Shown here in pieces: positions 1 to 12,834 of a DNA stretch of 64,000 nucleotides. The position numbers and the translations under genes are program-made. A model generated the notes under the pieces. The model had not been told where the DNA came from. It was given only the letters and a program-made list of their open reading frames with translations, and did no database searches. This DNA comes from Macrocybe gigantea (taxonomy: Eukaryota > Basidiomycota > Agaricomycetes > Agaricales > Callistosporiaceae). The stretch covers positions 174,455 to 238,454 of the forward strand of contig SJRY01000249.1 in NCBI GenBank assembly GCA_011319805.1, read 5' to 3'. Within the stretch, counting starts at the first letter, position 1. Every line of letters begins with the position of its first letter.

Positions 1-876
1 ATGGTAAGGATAGCAGTGCAAGAGACATGTTTCTTGTTTATCTTCCAATGCAAAACATGACCCCAATCTGACCTTTCTTTCATTGAGATTCCTTATCGTC
101 TCGGTCCTGTTCAAGGTCCCATTAGGCAGCCCGAACGCCGAATACCAAGTTGATACCGCCGAGTCATATTGATCGAATGTCAACAAAATAGATTTCGTGC
201 TCTGTTTCTGGACAGCCGGTAAGAATGAAATTTGTTGCAATTCACATTAAGAAAATGGACTGAGAAGCGTTAACGAACATGCGAACCGTAATCTCATTGC
301 TTTCAAGGATGCTTTGTTCTCCAATGCTGCCGGATGCACTGGGTCAGTCCCGCAGCCTGTCTGCTCCTCCCATGAGCGTCTGGCTGACAATTATTTATAG
401 TTCATCATTGGGCGCCTGGAGACTACCATTCCTCACCGCAATCCGACTCGGGTCTCGGTCGACATTCCTGCGAATACGCGTTCAGTCGTTCCTGAAGGTG
501 ACTCATTGGTTCTCAACGTGCGCAGTAGCTCACGAAAAAAGCCGAGAGACTTTAAATAACCCATTCCCCCCTGTCGTAGATGTTCTATGGTCTCGGCATG
601 ACAATTTATGGTCAAGGTTGCATTTCATGTCCCCGATATGAGACCGTGCCGACGACAAAGGTCGAAATATCCACGAAATGCAAGTCGATGCTTCCTATAG
701 AATTGTACAAGACGGGCGGATTAGTATCACCATTGACAAGACTTGTTGAACTCGGGATGATATAGATCGACAACGCCTATCGTTCTTCCGAATCTTTGAT
801 GCCGAGAGCACTTGGTTGGCCATAAATTTGGAAGACATACAATTCTTTCTGCTCCGTATTTCAACCCTTATCTGCC
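1..876. other. Left edge, no gene supported
   Basis: No reading frame here shows family similarity or a convincing exon pattern. Short open frames exist at 279-641 on the plus strand and 433-615 on the minus strand, but they overlap antiparallel and lack recognisable motifs. The stretch may hold the end of a neighbouring gene and the promoter of the membrane protein gene that starts at 877. Confidence 0.4.
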
Positions 877-2184
877 ATGGCTAATTCGACCATTGAAACA
901 CTAGCTGAATTCAATCTTTACACAGTCGGACAGTTCCACGGCGTCATTCTCCAGTGTCTCCTGACGGGTACGTGTTACGCATTGCAAAGACATTGTCTAC
1001 GAACTGAAAGGTATCTTGAAGCCATCTATACCTGCGTCATTGCCGTGCTGGTATATGTAACATGTATGTATGCGATTCCTCGGACTATTTCACGCAAGGC
1101 GTTACTGATGGTCCTTCCAGATAAGCGATCCGAGAATCGCAAGATAGTCCTAGTGTCGATAAATATCATCCAGTGGGGCTTCGTGTTCCTCCGCTTCGTG
1201 TATAGCTGCCATCGGCTGTGCAAGAGCTTTGCCATGGACTCTTTGCAGGCAATTCAGACTGACTATATCAACCCTCCGGTGGCGGATATTATCGTACTCG
1301 ACACTGTCACCTTCATAACAATGTCTCTCGCAGATTCCATGATTGTGAGCACCTCGCGGTTGTCCCTTTCCATATGCAGACAAAAGTGCTGATAAACTGA
1401 ACAAGGTCTGGAGGGCGTGGAACATGTGGAACCGAAGCCCGTTCTTTCTATTTCCCTTCGCACTGACCGGTCTCACCGGACTTGGTGAGCTTTCTTGCAT
1501 GCCTCCTGTACACAAAGATTGAGATTGACGGCTAAGCCGTCCAGCATTGTTTTGCTATGACTTATACCTTGACCTTGCTGCCGCTCGTTTACCTCCCGGT
1601 CCGGAAAGAGCACGGGTTAGCAGTCTTGATAGGACTATATGCAGAATAGGACTTCCCCTGTCTGCTGGAGTCTCATTCATCGCATCCATGCTCATCATTG
1701 CCCGAATATACATGCTCACCAGGCACCAAGGCATTCACAAGTACCGAACTATCATCGAGCAAATCATTCAATCGGCTTTGCTGTATTCTGTTTCTCTGCT
1801 GCTGGCCGAAGTGTCGGAAGCATTGGAATCCGCCGTCTACAGCAGCATAATGAATGCAATCATAAATGTCACTACAGTAAGGATGGATGTATGCGTATAT
1901 TTCATCGTCGGGGCTAACGCTGGGGTTTTCAGGGTCTTGCACCAGCTTTACTGGTCGCGAGGATCCAGTTTGGGTCTTCTAATCCTGACAAGACATGGGC
2001 AATGCCAATCTCCGCGATGTGGAGCGGACATGATGTCCTTGATCAAATTGATGATGGAGATGATGCAGGAAAGCCAACACAAAATTCGGACGCGATCCCA
2101 GGATCAAACACGCTGCCAATCGATTCACCGCATGGTTCAGAAAAACGAGCATCTAGAACGACAAATCACCGCATTTCATTATAA
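877..2184 (+). CDS. Multi-spanning membrane protein of unknown function (copy 1)
   Basis: Not assigned to a named family. The first exon starts at ATG 877 and encodes several hydrophobic segments (residues about 15-35, 45-65, 90-110). It can be spliced from about 1340, after codons for DSMI, to VWRAWNMWNRSPF near 1411, and then across a second intron that begins near 1484. Later exons hold further hydrophobic stretches (FIASMLIIARIYML near 1670; ALLYSVSLLLAEVSEAL near 1775) and, after an intron ending near 1932, the segment GLAPALLVARIQFGSS. The stop is at 2184. The same segments recur in two decayed copies at about 5.0 kb and 21.7 kb, so this is a small local family. The gene ends 420 bp before the isomerase gene on the same strand. 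Exon limits are my reading, and I cannot exclude that this copy is also damaged. Confidence 0.5.
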
Positions 2185-2606
2185 CTCGCTAAGACTGGAA
2201 GGTATAGATCTTAGAGCTAAATGTACTCTTCTTGTAATTAACTTACCTTGGTCAACTGATATCGACCCTCGACAATTATACGGGAGAGATTTGAACAGGA
2301 TAGATAAAGACGGCTGTGGCATGTGCACCAGCACCTTTAGGGCAGCCGATGCCTTCAAAGAGATTTTCGCTATCACCAAGAGCTTCCGTATAATTTACCG
2401 AGGCAAGGGAGGCATACACTTCTTCCGAGGGTATTCCAGGAGGATTTTCGAACGACGGGGGGAACGTATGATTGTGGCTTGGCAAATCCGCGTGGGAGTG
2501 GCAACACAAGGTCATACAAATGATGTAATCACCCAGATTAGATATAATCTGCCACATATGAACCCGAGAGCAACCGTAACCTGTTCGTGACGACAAACCA
2601 CATATA

Positions 2607-4667
<2,061 letters not shown>

Positions 4668-5002
4668 ACACTGTTACCCTTTGCATCCGGCACGATTGTC
4701 CCTTCTTATTCATCCTCCGTTGCGCGACAATACCCTGAACAGGCTCGTGACTATGGATGGACCGGAAATAAACCTCCTAGAAGCAGAAAAAAACGGAATG
4801 TAGAATGGATAGAGAATTGTCGCTGAAAGTTTGCACATGTACTATTATCGTTGATTATTAGATGGCTATTTCTTTATTTATTTGTTTCCCGCGGGGTAGG
4901 GATGCGGGTCCCACACGACGACTAGCACTATTTGTTCGATGTTCCGCATGTTCTGAATTGTCATGATCGGCCCACATCGCAGACATTGGCAGCATCTAAG
5001 TG
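4668..5002. other. 3' flank of the isomerase gene
   Basis: AT-richer downstream sequence with no supported gene. It probably contains the polyadenylation region of the isomerase gene and faces the 3' side of the minus-strand membrane-protein remnant. Confidence 0.4.
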
Positions 5003-5460
5003 CTATCTGGACTGGCGCTTCCCAGTTGAGTTCTTGCGACGAGGAAAGCCGGCGCAAGGCCCTGCAAAATTGAATATGAGCAGAGCGCAGAATGTAATTT
5101 CAAGCTTGTCCTTGCCGTCATGACAGCTATGATTCCGTCCGTGATGCCGCTGAAAACGTCCAGTTGCGTCGCCTGTGCTACCTCCGCCACGGGCATGGAC
5201 GCGGAGTACAGAAACGCCGATCGGATTATTTTTTACGGTGCCTTGCAACCGAGCGAGCGTGTATATCCTGGCAATGAATGAGACAGCGGCGGTGACGGGC
5301 AACTCGATCTTGCACATAAGTTGTCGAAATAGCTTATTCGTCCTTTTCTGGAGCCTTCCAAGACATATACATCGACGATGAACAGAGAGGCAATTAATGA
5401 CACATTGACGGCAACCAGTAGACCAATCTCCGGTCGACCAAAAGCGACCACATCCAACCT
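4996..5460 (-). pseudogene. Decayed membrane protein (copy 2 of the 877-2184 family)
   Basis: Read on the minus strand, fragments in different frames match copy 1 in order: IELPVTAAVSFIARIYTLAR (copy 1: GLPLSAGVSFIASMLIIARI), then an AEVAQATQLDVFSGITDGI segment (copy 1: AEVSEALESAVYSSIMNAI), then LQGLAPAFLVARTQLGSASP (copy 1: GLAPALLVARIQFGSSNP). A further hydrophobic piece, NVSLIASLFIVDVYVLEG, lies upstream near 5400. The N-terminal exons are not seen, and frame changes separate the pieces. The copy is inverted relative to copy 1, with the isomerase gene between them. Confidence 0.6.
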
Positions 5461-5624
5461 AGGAATAAGCCGTGGACATCGCCGAGGAGGTTACATCGTT
5501 TCCACAAGAGGAGGCCTTACATAGCCAGTCAAGATTGCATCAACAGAGCGGCTGTTGGTGTGTCTGTGCTTGTGAACAACGTGGTCAACAAGTTTAGGCA
5601 TCCATCGACAAACATAGAAACAGC

Positions 5625-5687
5625 ACTGAACGCTATTCACCCAGCACTTTTGTCAATCACGTGATGTTCAGCGCTTTCCTTGTGCCT
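5625..5687 (+). repeat. Left terminal inverted repeat of the MULE-like element
   Basis: 63-bp arm pairing with 6610-6672 at 60 of 63 positions. It lies directly inside the target duplication AGAAACAGC. Confidence 0.85.
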
Positions 5688-6015
5688 CGATTTTCGTCAA
5701 ATCAACGGCAAAGCCTTTCTGCCAGCGACGACCGAGGCGCAAACTCAGTATGATATCATGCTGCACAGGTGCGGTGCGAGATTACAAGTCCTTAGCCTAC
5801 AGTAAGTGCTCGTTTCTTTCATTGTTTCTGAATCTGACATGAGGGCTGCCACTTGATAGTCCATTGTATTCCGCATCCACCTCCATGGCAATGTGATCTC
5901 CTCTTGCTGCCCAGGTATTGTCGCATACTTGACCTGTCTGTTCAAAATGATGGATAATGCAGTCAAGCTATGAAAGGTAAGCTTGGGTCATACTTATTAT
6001 TCAAGTCAATCAATC

Positions 6016-6462
6016 TTACCTCTTCTTCAACACTCTCACTTGCATACCAGGTGATGAACCCTGAAAAGAGACACCATTCTGTGTCTCCCCATCTGAGGAA
6101 TCCGTCGTTAGATCAACAACCCCAGGAGCAGTGCCAGCATTCAGTCGTTTTTGGTGCTCTGGTAAGTTATCTTGCCATCCCCCGCCTCCTCTCAGCATGT
6201 GCAGATCACCTGAAAAGATGCTGTCATCTCCATTACTGATGCCTCCAGCCTCATGTGGCTCAATGTACACATTTTCGGCAATTTCAGCTGCATTTCTGTC
6301 AGCCACAAGTGTCTTCCACCAGCTCAGGATGTATATAAATAGGTTTTGTGTGCCATCGAATGAATGCAGTTGAAGGATGCCCAACAGCATGTATGAGGTG
6401 CTTGCACAGGTGTTGACATCTGAGATATCCATCTTTAGATGTGTTCTGGCCTTCAGCTTCAC
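6016..6462 (-). CDS. Hypothetical ORF inside the MULE-like element
   Basis: A 148-residue open frame, the longest in the element. It reads MKLKARTHLKMDISDV at the start, has a mildly hydrophobic middle (NLFIYILSWWKTLV) and ends in a polar region with a glycine run and the acidic stretch VVDLTTDSSDGE. I do not recognise it. It could be captured host sequence or chance. No transposase motif is visible. Confidence 0.25.
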   Translation of the reverse strand: MKLKARTHLKMDISDVNTCASTSYMLLGILQLHSFDGTQNLFIYILSWWKTLVADRNAAEIAENVYIEPHEAGGISNGDDSIFSGDLHMLRGGGGWQDNLPEHQKRLNAGTAPGVVDLTTDSSDGETQNGVSFQGSSPGMQVRVLKKR

Positions 6463-6609
6463 TTGATGTGCAAGACAATCTGGTTTATTCTACTCTATGC
6501 ATGTTGTTTGTCCCTGCACAATTTTCTTTTGTCATATTATCATCACCCTCGTCTTCCTCATTTTTCTCATCCATTAACTGAGATGGCAAGGGACTGGCAA
6601 GCCTTCAGC

Positions 6610-6672
6610 AGGCACACGGAAAGTGCTGAACATCACGTGATTGACAAAAGTGCTGGGTGAATAGCATTCAGT
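6610..6672 (-). repeat. Right terminal inverted repeat of the MULE-like element
   Basis: Reverse complement of 5625-5687 with three mismatches, followed directly by the second copy of AGAAACAGC. Confidence 0.85.
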
Positions 6673-6681
6673 AGAAACAGC

Positions 6682-6987
6682 TCACTTTTGCAGAGATCAT
6701 ACAATGCACAGATGAACAGATGCTCTTACCATGGTGCAGAATGGGTATAGTGGCAAACAGCATTGTGTACCACTCCTCACAGGTACGTCTGTTCAGTTCT
6801 GATCTTGAGCTGATCTCGGACATGCACACGCAGTCCAAAATTGAGTTATATTCAAGTTGATACCCCCTTTAATTTCTTTGGTGATTAGGATTCAGAAAGC
6901 TGACTCGGGTTTACCCTATATCTGCAAGGAATCTTTGATCTAGTGATCAGTTCATTTCCCACCAGTTCATTCACTATTGATGCTAGA
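6682..6987. other. Flank between the MULE-like element and a host exon
   Basis: Probably intronic or degraded upstream sequence of the gene whose last exons are at 6988-7054 and beyond. One possible exon piece follows an AG near 6889, but it is not convincing. Confidence 0.3.
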
Positions 6988-7054
6988 ATGGTAATGTGAA
7001 GAGTGAAGATGTGGTTTCTGTCCTGGAATCCAAAAAGCTTGCCATGGTCTGCTT

Positions 7055-7362
7055 TGTTGAAAATGTGGCAGCAACCCTGTGCCCTACCATTTTCCCTTTG
7101 CCCTAATTTTCTTGGCTTCACAGCGCAGCCTGTATGCTCAGTCATACCCTGCGCTATTATCACTAGGATTAGTGAGCGCACCCTCAACCCTGATGGTCTG
7201 TGTGCCACTTAGATATGTATAAATATGTCCTATGTAGTATGCCAATTCTATAATGAGTTTCACTCAACCAAGCCTACGCAGTAAGACCAACCTCCAACAA
7301 TCCACTAACGTAAGTAGTCCGTTCTAGCTCAAGAGCTTCCTAGCTTGGGTCCAGTTTCAACA
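7055..7362 (+). repeat. 5' LTR of Copia copy A
   Basis: 308 bp from TGTTGAAAATG to GTTTCAACA. Flanked on the left by target copy TGCTT and on the right by the primer-binding site. A TATA-like ATGTATAAATATG lies in the middle. Confidence 0.95.
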
Positions 7363-7377
7363 GGTTATGGGCCCCGG
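7363..7377 (+). other. Primer-binding site (internal initiator tRNA-Met type)
   Basis: GGTTATGGGCCCCGG directly abuts the LTR. GGTTATGGGCCC is complementary to the anticodon arm of initiator tRNA-Met, not to a tRNA 3' end. This is the arrangement known for Drosophila copia and yeast Ty5, which prime from a tRNA half-molecule. Confidence 0.75.
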
Positions 7378-7589
7378 TTCGCGGTCAGCGCAGTAACTTG
7401 CAGCAGACTGCTTGAGCCGGAACACGCCCTTAGAGGACTACTTTCGAGTTGAGCGAAGTGCTTCTGCTCCTCGATCGTTCCTGGCAGCTCTATGCGCCAT
7501 CCCTCGCTTCGAGAAACATAAGCGACCCTTCGTGGGAAGCCTCTTTCTCACGATGAAGCTAACGATCTTTCTTTTAGAAATCGATCGAA

Positions 7590-10500
7590 ATGGCCAGCCT
7601 CACAAAAGACATTTCTATGCTCAATGGCTCCAACTACAGGACCTGGTCAGTCCAAATGAAAGCTCTCTTAATGTCGCAGGGTGCCTGGGGTATTACCCAG
7701 GGCACTTGGACGAGACCTGTTCCCATGGCCTCCAACTCTAAGACAGATGAGATCGCTGAATGGGAAAAGTACAATGAAATTGCACAAGGATACATTCTCT
7801 TAAGGACCACCGCACAGGTTCAGTCCAGCATTAATTTGTCGCAGGCAAACACTGCTGCCTTGCTTTGGACTGAGCTGCAAACTAAATATTCGCTTACTGG
7901 TCCAGCGATCACTTTCGCTGATTATAAAGAGACCCTCAATTTCAAAATTTCAGGTCAACAAAATCCCAACGTTGAGATCCAATGTCTTGCGACTGCCTAT
8001 GCCTGCCTTGCTGCGAATAATATCACGATTCCTGAGATCATAAAGATAATGACTCTCCTCGCCGCTCTGCTGCAAGGGTATGACTCCCTGGCGCAGACCA
8101 TTCTTGCCTCGACCGATGAGCATCATCTCACCTGGTCAGCCATTACTTCTACGATTGTTGCTGAATGGCAACGTCGGCATCCTACTTCCGCCACCAAAGA
8201 CAAACATCAGGCAAACAAGTTGTCTGCTGTTAAGCCGAAAGGCTCTAACCCATGCTGGCGGAACAATAACAATCAATAAAAACAGTCCGATAAGCCATCG
8301 GACCAGAATGCCGACAAAAAGAAGAAATGAGGCAGACGAGGAAAAGAAAAGGGCAAAGCCCCTGAGCACGATCACGACCACGACCACCACTTTGCTGAAC
8401 TGGTAGTTTGACTACCGATGTCCGATGCCGCAGCTGGAGTCCTCCAGTGCCTTCATGATCCCCTGGCCCAGACTTTCTCTGGCGCCAAACCAACCAGCAT
8501 GCCGAAAGGCATCTATCCCACCTATGATGCTGCGCGAAATCTCGTGACCCGACTCGATGTTTCGCCCACCATTGGGCATCTCAAAACACTCGAAGGCATC
8601 ACCGAACGAAGCGAATTCGTTCAAGGTTCTTCAAAGCGCACAATTGATGATCTGGATGCTGAGACCAGCGTCTACAAAAAACTTCGCTTCAAGAAGATCA
8701 TTGACGAAAAAGATGAAGAAACTGTTTCATTGGGATCAGAACCGCTGGATTGGGGATCTGACGAGTACGTCATTCCTGATTGCTCACACATTCAAACTAA
8801 TATGGTGACACAGCAACCTAATTACCTAGATACCGCAGTTTGTAATGCCGAACATTTAAATAAACATCATGTTTACCCTTGTAATTGTGAGCAGTGTAAG
8901 AAACGTGCCGATACAGGCCTTTCATATTGGATCGTCGATTCCGGCGCATCCGGACACGTATCAGGAAATATAAATGACTACACGGCTTTTACCCGATGGG
9001 ACGAGCCAAAATTTTCGGCAACAGCAAACAGTCATACTCCTATTGAGGGATATAGAACAGTGTTTTTAAAACACAGGATTTATGAGACAAACGGCAGCAT
9101 ATCTGAAAAGATTATGCGCCTACACCCTGTCCTTCTGCTCGGAGATCCAAATCTGAGATTACTCTCGATGGGACAATTTCTCCGACAAAAACAAAACATT
9201 TTGGGCAATATCAATAGAATCGCCTTTTACAAATATGGACATCAACAAATGATCGCTTTTCCAGCCAAAAAGCCGGATACGATCTATGAAGTCGAAACCA
9301 AGATCTTAACTGATCAAGAGATGATGGCAACGTATACCATGCTTGCCACGCCAACTTATGATATTTGGCACCAGCGGATGGGACATCCTTCTCGGATCGT
9401 CCTAACTAAAATGGACGAAGCAACTAGAGGTTTTCCTAAAAATCTCGATATCCCAAAGGTCGACGAACGACCTTGTTCTGGATGCGCACAAGGCAAAATG
9501 CCTGCACCGCATTTTCCTAAATCTGACAAAAGAGCCACCGCACCTTGCGAGCTCATACATTCAGATTTAAAAGAATTCCCGACATTGTCCTATGGGAAAT
9601 TCAAATGGACAATTACTTTCCTTGATGACTATAGCAGTTACGCCTGGGTTAGCCTCCTGCGAAACAAAACTGAAGCGAAAGATCGCATCAAAGAATTCAT
9701 AGCGCGGATGGAAACCCAACACAATCTTAAAGTGAAAAGATGGCATTCTGATCAAGGGGGAGAGTATATATCGGGAGAACTTCAGGAATTTATGCGATCC
9801 AAAGGAATTGAGATTGAATATTCGGTGCCCTATATGCACCAACAAAATGGTCGAGCAGAACGTCTAAATCGGACGTTGATGGAAAAAGCGCAAGCAATGC
9901 GCTTCCATGCTTGTTTGCCACCCTCTTGGTGGCAATTCACCATTTTTCAAGCAACGCAGGTTTACAATCATACGCCAACGCACCGCTTAAAGTAGAAAAC
10001 CCCTTACGAAATATTCTCGAATCAAAAACCTGATGTTTCGAAGCTTCGTGTCCTAGGTTGTGGTGCCTACATCTTCATTCATGAAGATCAATGGAAAAAT
10101 AAACTGTCACTGAGATCTGAACTAATGATTCACCTCGGGTTCATTTCGAACAGCAAAGGTTATCTCTTCATGAGACGGCCAAATAATGTGCTTTTCCAAG
10201 CAACTAAGGCCACCTTCGACGAAAGACTATTTCCGTGTTGCCCCACATATAACCATGAAGATCTGCAAACACCCGACTTCAGAAGCAATGATGATGACTA
10301 TGATCCATCGACTGGCGCACCTCCAGGTGGCGACAATAACGATGATCCTGAAACTCCTCATCCACCTCCACCTTTGGAATCATGATCACGAGATCATGGT
10401 CAGACTCGTGATAGACCACGTGACCCCCCTTCAGAAAAAGAAGCTGATGTGCATGACAATGAAGCAGAAGCTCCGGATAATCCTCTACCAGGAAACCAGG

Positions 10501-12532
10501 AACCTATTCAGGAACCTGAACAATGTCCCAATCCCTTCGAACCACGCAAAGATGATTTAGAAGAATTGTGTTGCCGCAGAGACCTGTGGGAGCCCGCCGA
10601 TATCTTAAATGATCCAAGGCGACCAACATGCAATCTTCCGAGACAAAGACCACAGAGAGATATCCGTCCGCCCAAAAGGCCAGGCAATGTCTATGGAGAT
10701 CGCCCTCCAACAGAACAATTTCGAGACATGAACCGACAATGGTTCTGGAGAAAGAATGTCAAAAATGACACATGACCTCGAGAAGCACCAGTTCCCGGAC
10801 CGACTCGACAAGACGAACCAATCGTCAATTCTCCACCGAATATGGACATTGACCCTGATATGGACACTAGATCTGATCTTACCCGAATAGTCCGGGAAGG
10901 GGAGTAGAGCTATCAAATTATTTGCTTTCTAAAGCACTTCCGGTCGATAGCGAAATTCCACAAACAATAGGCAATATAGAGCGCTTACCAGAGCAGCTCA
11001 AGAAGGAATGGAAAGACGCTTGCCATGACGAGTTGTTGTCACTCGAAAAGCACAAGGTCTTTGAACTGGTGGACTTGCCAAAAGGCAGAAAACCTATTAA
11101 AAATAAATGGGTTTTCACCATTAAAAGCGATGGATGAAAGAAAGCACGCTTAGTCGCAAAAGGCTTCTCTCAGAAAGAGGGAATTGATTATGATGAGATT
11201 TTCTCGCCTGTCGTCCGATACGAGACTCTGCGAATAATACTCGCAATAGCAGCTCTCGAAAATTGGGTCATTCTCGCCCTAGACATCAAAACTGCTTTCT
11301 TATATGGCGATTTAGAAGTAGAAATATACATGGAGCAGCCAACAGGCTTTCAGCTAAAAGGCGCTCTAAAGAACAAAGTCCTGCGACTGAGAAAGGCGCT
11401 TTACAGACTTAAGCAAGCATCACTCACCTGGTGGAAACAAGTTAACAAAACCATGGCGAAGCTAGGCTTTAAACGCCTATATACCGATGCTGGCATTTAC
11501 ATCTACAAAGAAGGCTCCAAACTTGTCGTAGCCATAATTTACGTAGATGATGGACTCTTCCTAGGCCCAGACCGCAAACTTGTAGCCAAGAAGAAGTCTG
11601 AATTCATGAAGATCTGGGAATGCCGAGATCTAGGTGATGCTGAAGAATTCCTTGGCATCAAGATCAGACGTGATAGTCAGAAGATCATCCTCGACCAACA
11701 GGATTATCTCTGAAAGGTCGTTAAACGTTTCGGCATGGAGAATGCAAAGATCACATCAACTCCCTTACCTGCTGGCTATCAACCGATAGCTAATAATGCA
11801 GCTATAAACCCAGAACTTTGATCGCAATACCAAGCAGTTATTGGATCGCTCCTTTATCTGATGCTCAGTACAAGGCCAGACATAGCCTTTGCAGTTATCA
11901 AAATGTCACAATTCTCTGCGAACCCTTCACAAGAACACCTTAATCGGGCAATGTATATTGTGCGATATCTCGCTGGTACCCCCGATTACCAATTGACCTT
12001 TGATGGTGCCTCAAATGAGGGACTAATTGCATATACTGACTCTGATTGGGCTTCTGACCCAATCAAGTGACAATCCACGATGGGCTTCTTTATGAAACTC
12101 GCCAATGCCACAATCTGCTGGAATTCACGACTCCAAAAAACAGTGGCATTATCCTCCACTGAAGCCGAATACATGGCACTCTCTGATTGTAGCCGCCAAG
12201 TTGTTTGGATTCAGCAAATGTTTGCTGAACTGGGATTTAAAGAATCCAAAATGCCAATTTGTGGTGACAATCAAGGTTCTATCTTTATAGGATCTAATCC
12301 AGTTCAAGAAAGACGAACAAAACACATAGACATTCGCTATCACTATATACGCGAATGTGTTGAAGATGAAAAAGTCTCAGTAGTCTTCATTCCAGGGAAC
12401 GAAAATCCTGCAGACATGTTCACAAAGAACTTGGTGCAAATCAAGTACCTAAAATTCCGCGAGCAATTAGGGGTTACCTTTTTCACCAAACATGCTCAAA
12501 TTGAAGCTGCATTTAGTGAGGGGGAGTATTGA
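7590..12532 (+). pseudogene. Gag-Pol of Copia copy A, broken
   Basis: Collinear with the intact 1649-residue polyprotein of copy B: Gag, protease (WIVDSGASGH near 8930), integrase, reverse transcriptase (YVDD near 11540) and RNase H. Stops are at 8277, 8328, 8409, 9993, 10383, 10773, 11135, 11711, 11819 and 12068, and one G is lost near 10900. Against copy B, eight of the ten stops are CGA to TGA, one is TGG to TAG and one is CAG to TAA. Many missense differences are also C/T or G/A at CpG. Confidence 0.95.
12516..12526 (+). other. Polypurine tract of Copia copy A
   Basis: GTGAGGGGGAG immediately precedes the 3' LTR. This is the expected position of the plus-strand primer. Confidence 0.8.
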
Positions 12533-12834
12533 AAATGTGGCAGCAACCCTGCGCCCTACCATTTTCCCTTTGCCCTAATTTTCTTGGCTTCACAGCGCAG
12601 CCTGTATGCTCAGTCATACCCTGCGCTATTATCACTAGGATTAGTGAGCGCACCCTCAACCCTGATGGTCTGTGCACCACTTAGATATGTATAAATATGT
12701 CCTATGTAGTATGCCAATTCTATAACGAGTTTCACTCAACCAAGCCTACGTAGTAAGACCAACCTCCAACAATCCACTAACGTAAGTAGTCCGTTCTAGC
12801 TCAAGAGCTTCCTAGCTTGGGTCCAGTTTCAACA
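12527..12834 (+). repeat. 3' LTR of Copia copy A
   Basis: 308 bp, starting TATTGAAAATG (the terminal TG has become TA) and ending TTTCAACA, then the target copy TGCTT. Confidence 0.95.

Larger units (their letters stand above)
5616..6681. mobile_element. MULE-like non-autonomous element with 9-bp target duplication
   Basis: Two 63-bp arms at 5625-5687 and 6610-6672 are inverted repeats with three mismatches. They begin ACTGAAYGCTATTCACCCAG and contain the palindrome ATCACGTGAT. Immediately outside are identical 9-bp direct repeats AGAAACAGC at 5616-5624 and 6673-6681. Long terminal inverted repeats with 9-bp target duplications are typical of Mutator-like elements. The 1048-bp body has no transposase, so it would need enzyme supplied elsewhere. 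Two of the three arm mismatches are C/T differences at CpG. The superfamily is inferred from arm and duplication length only. Confidence 0.82.
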
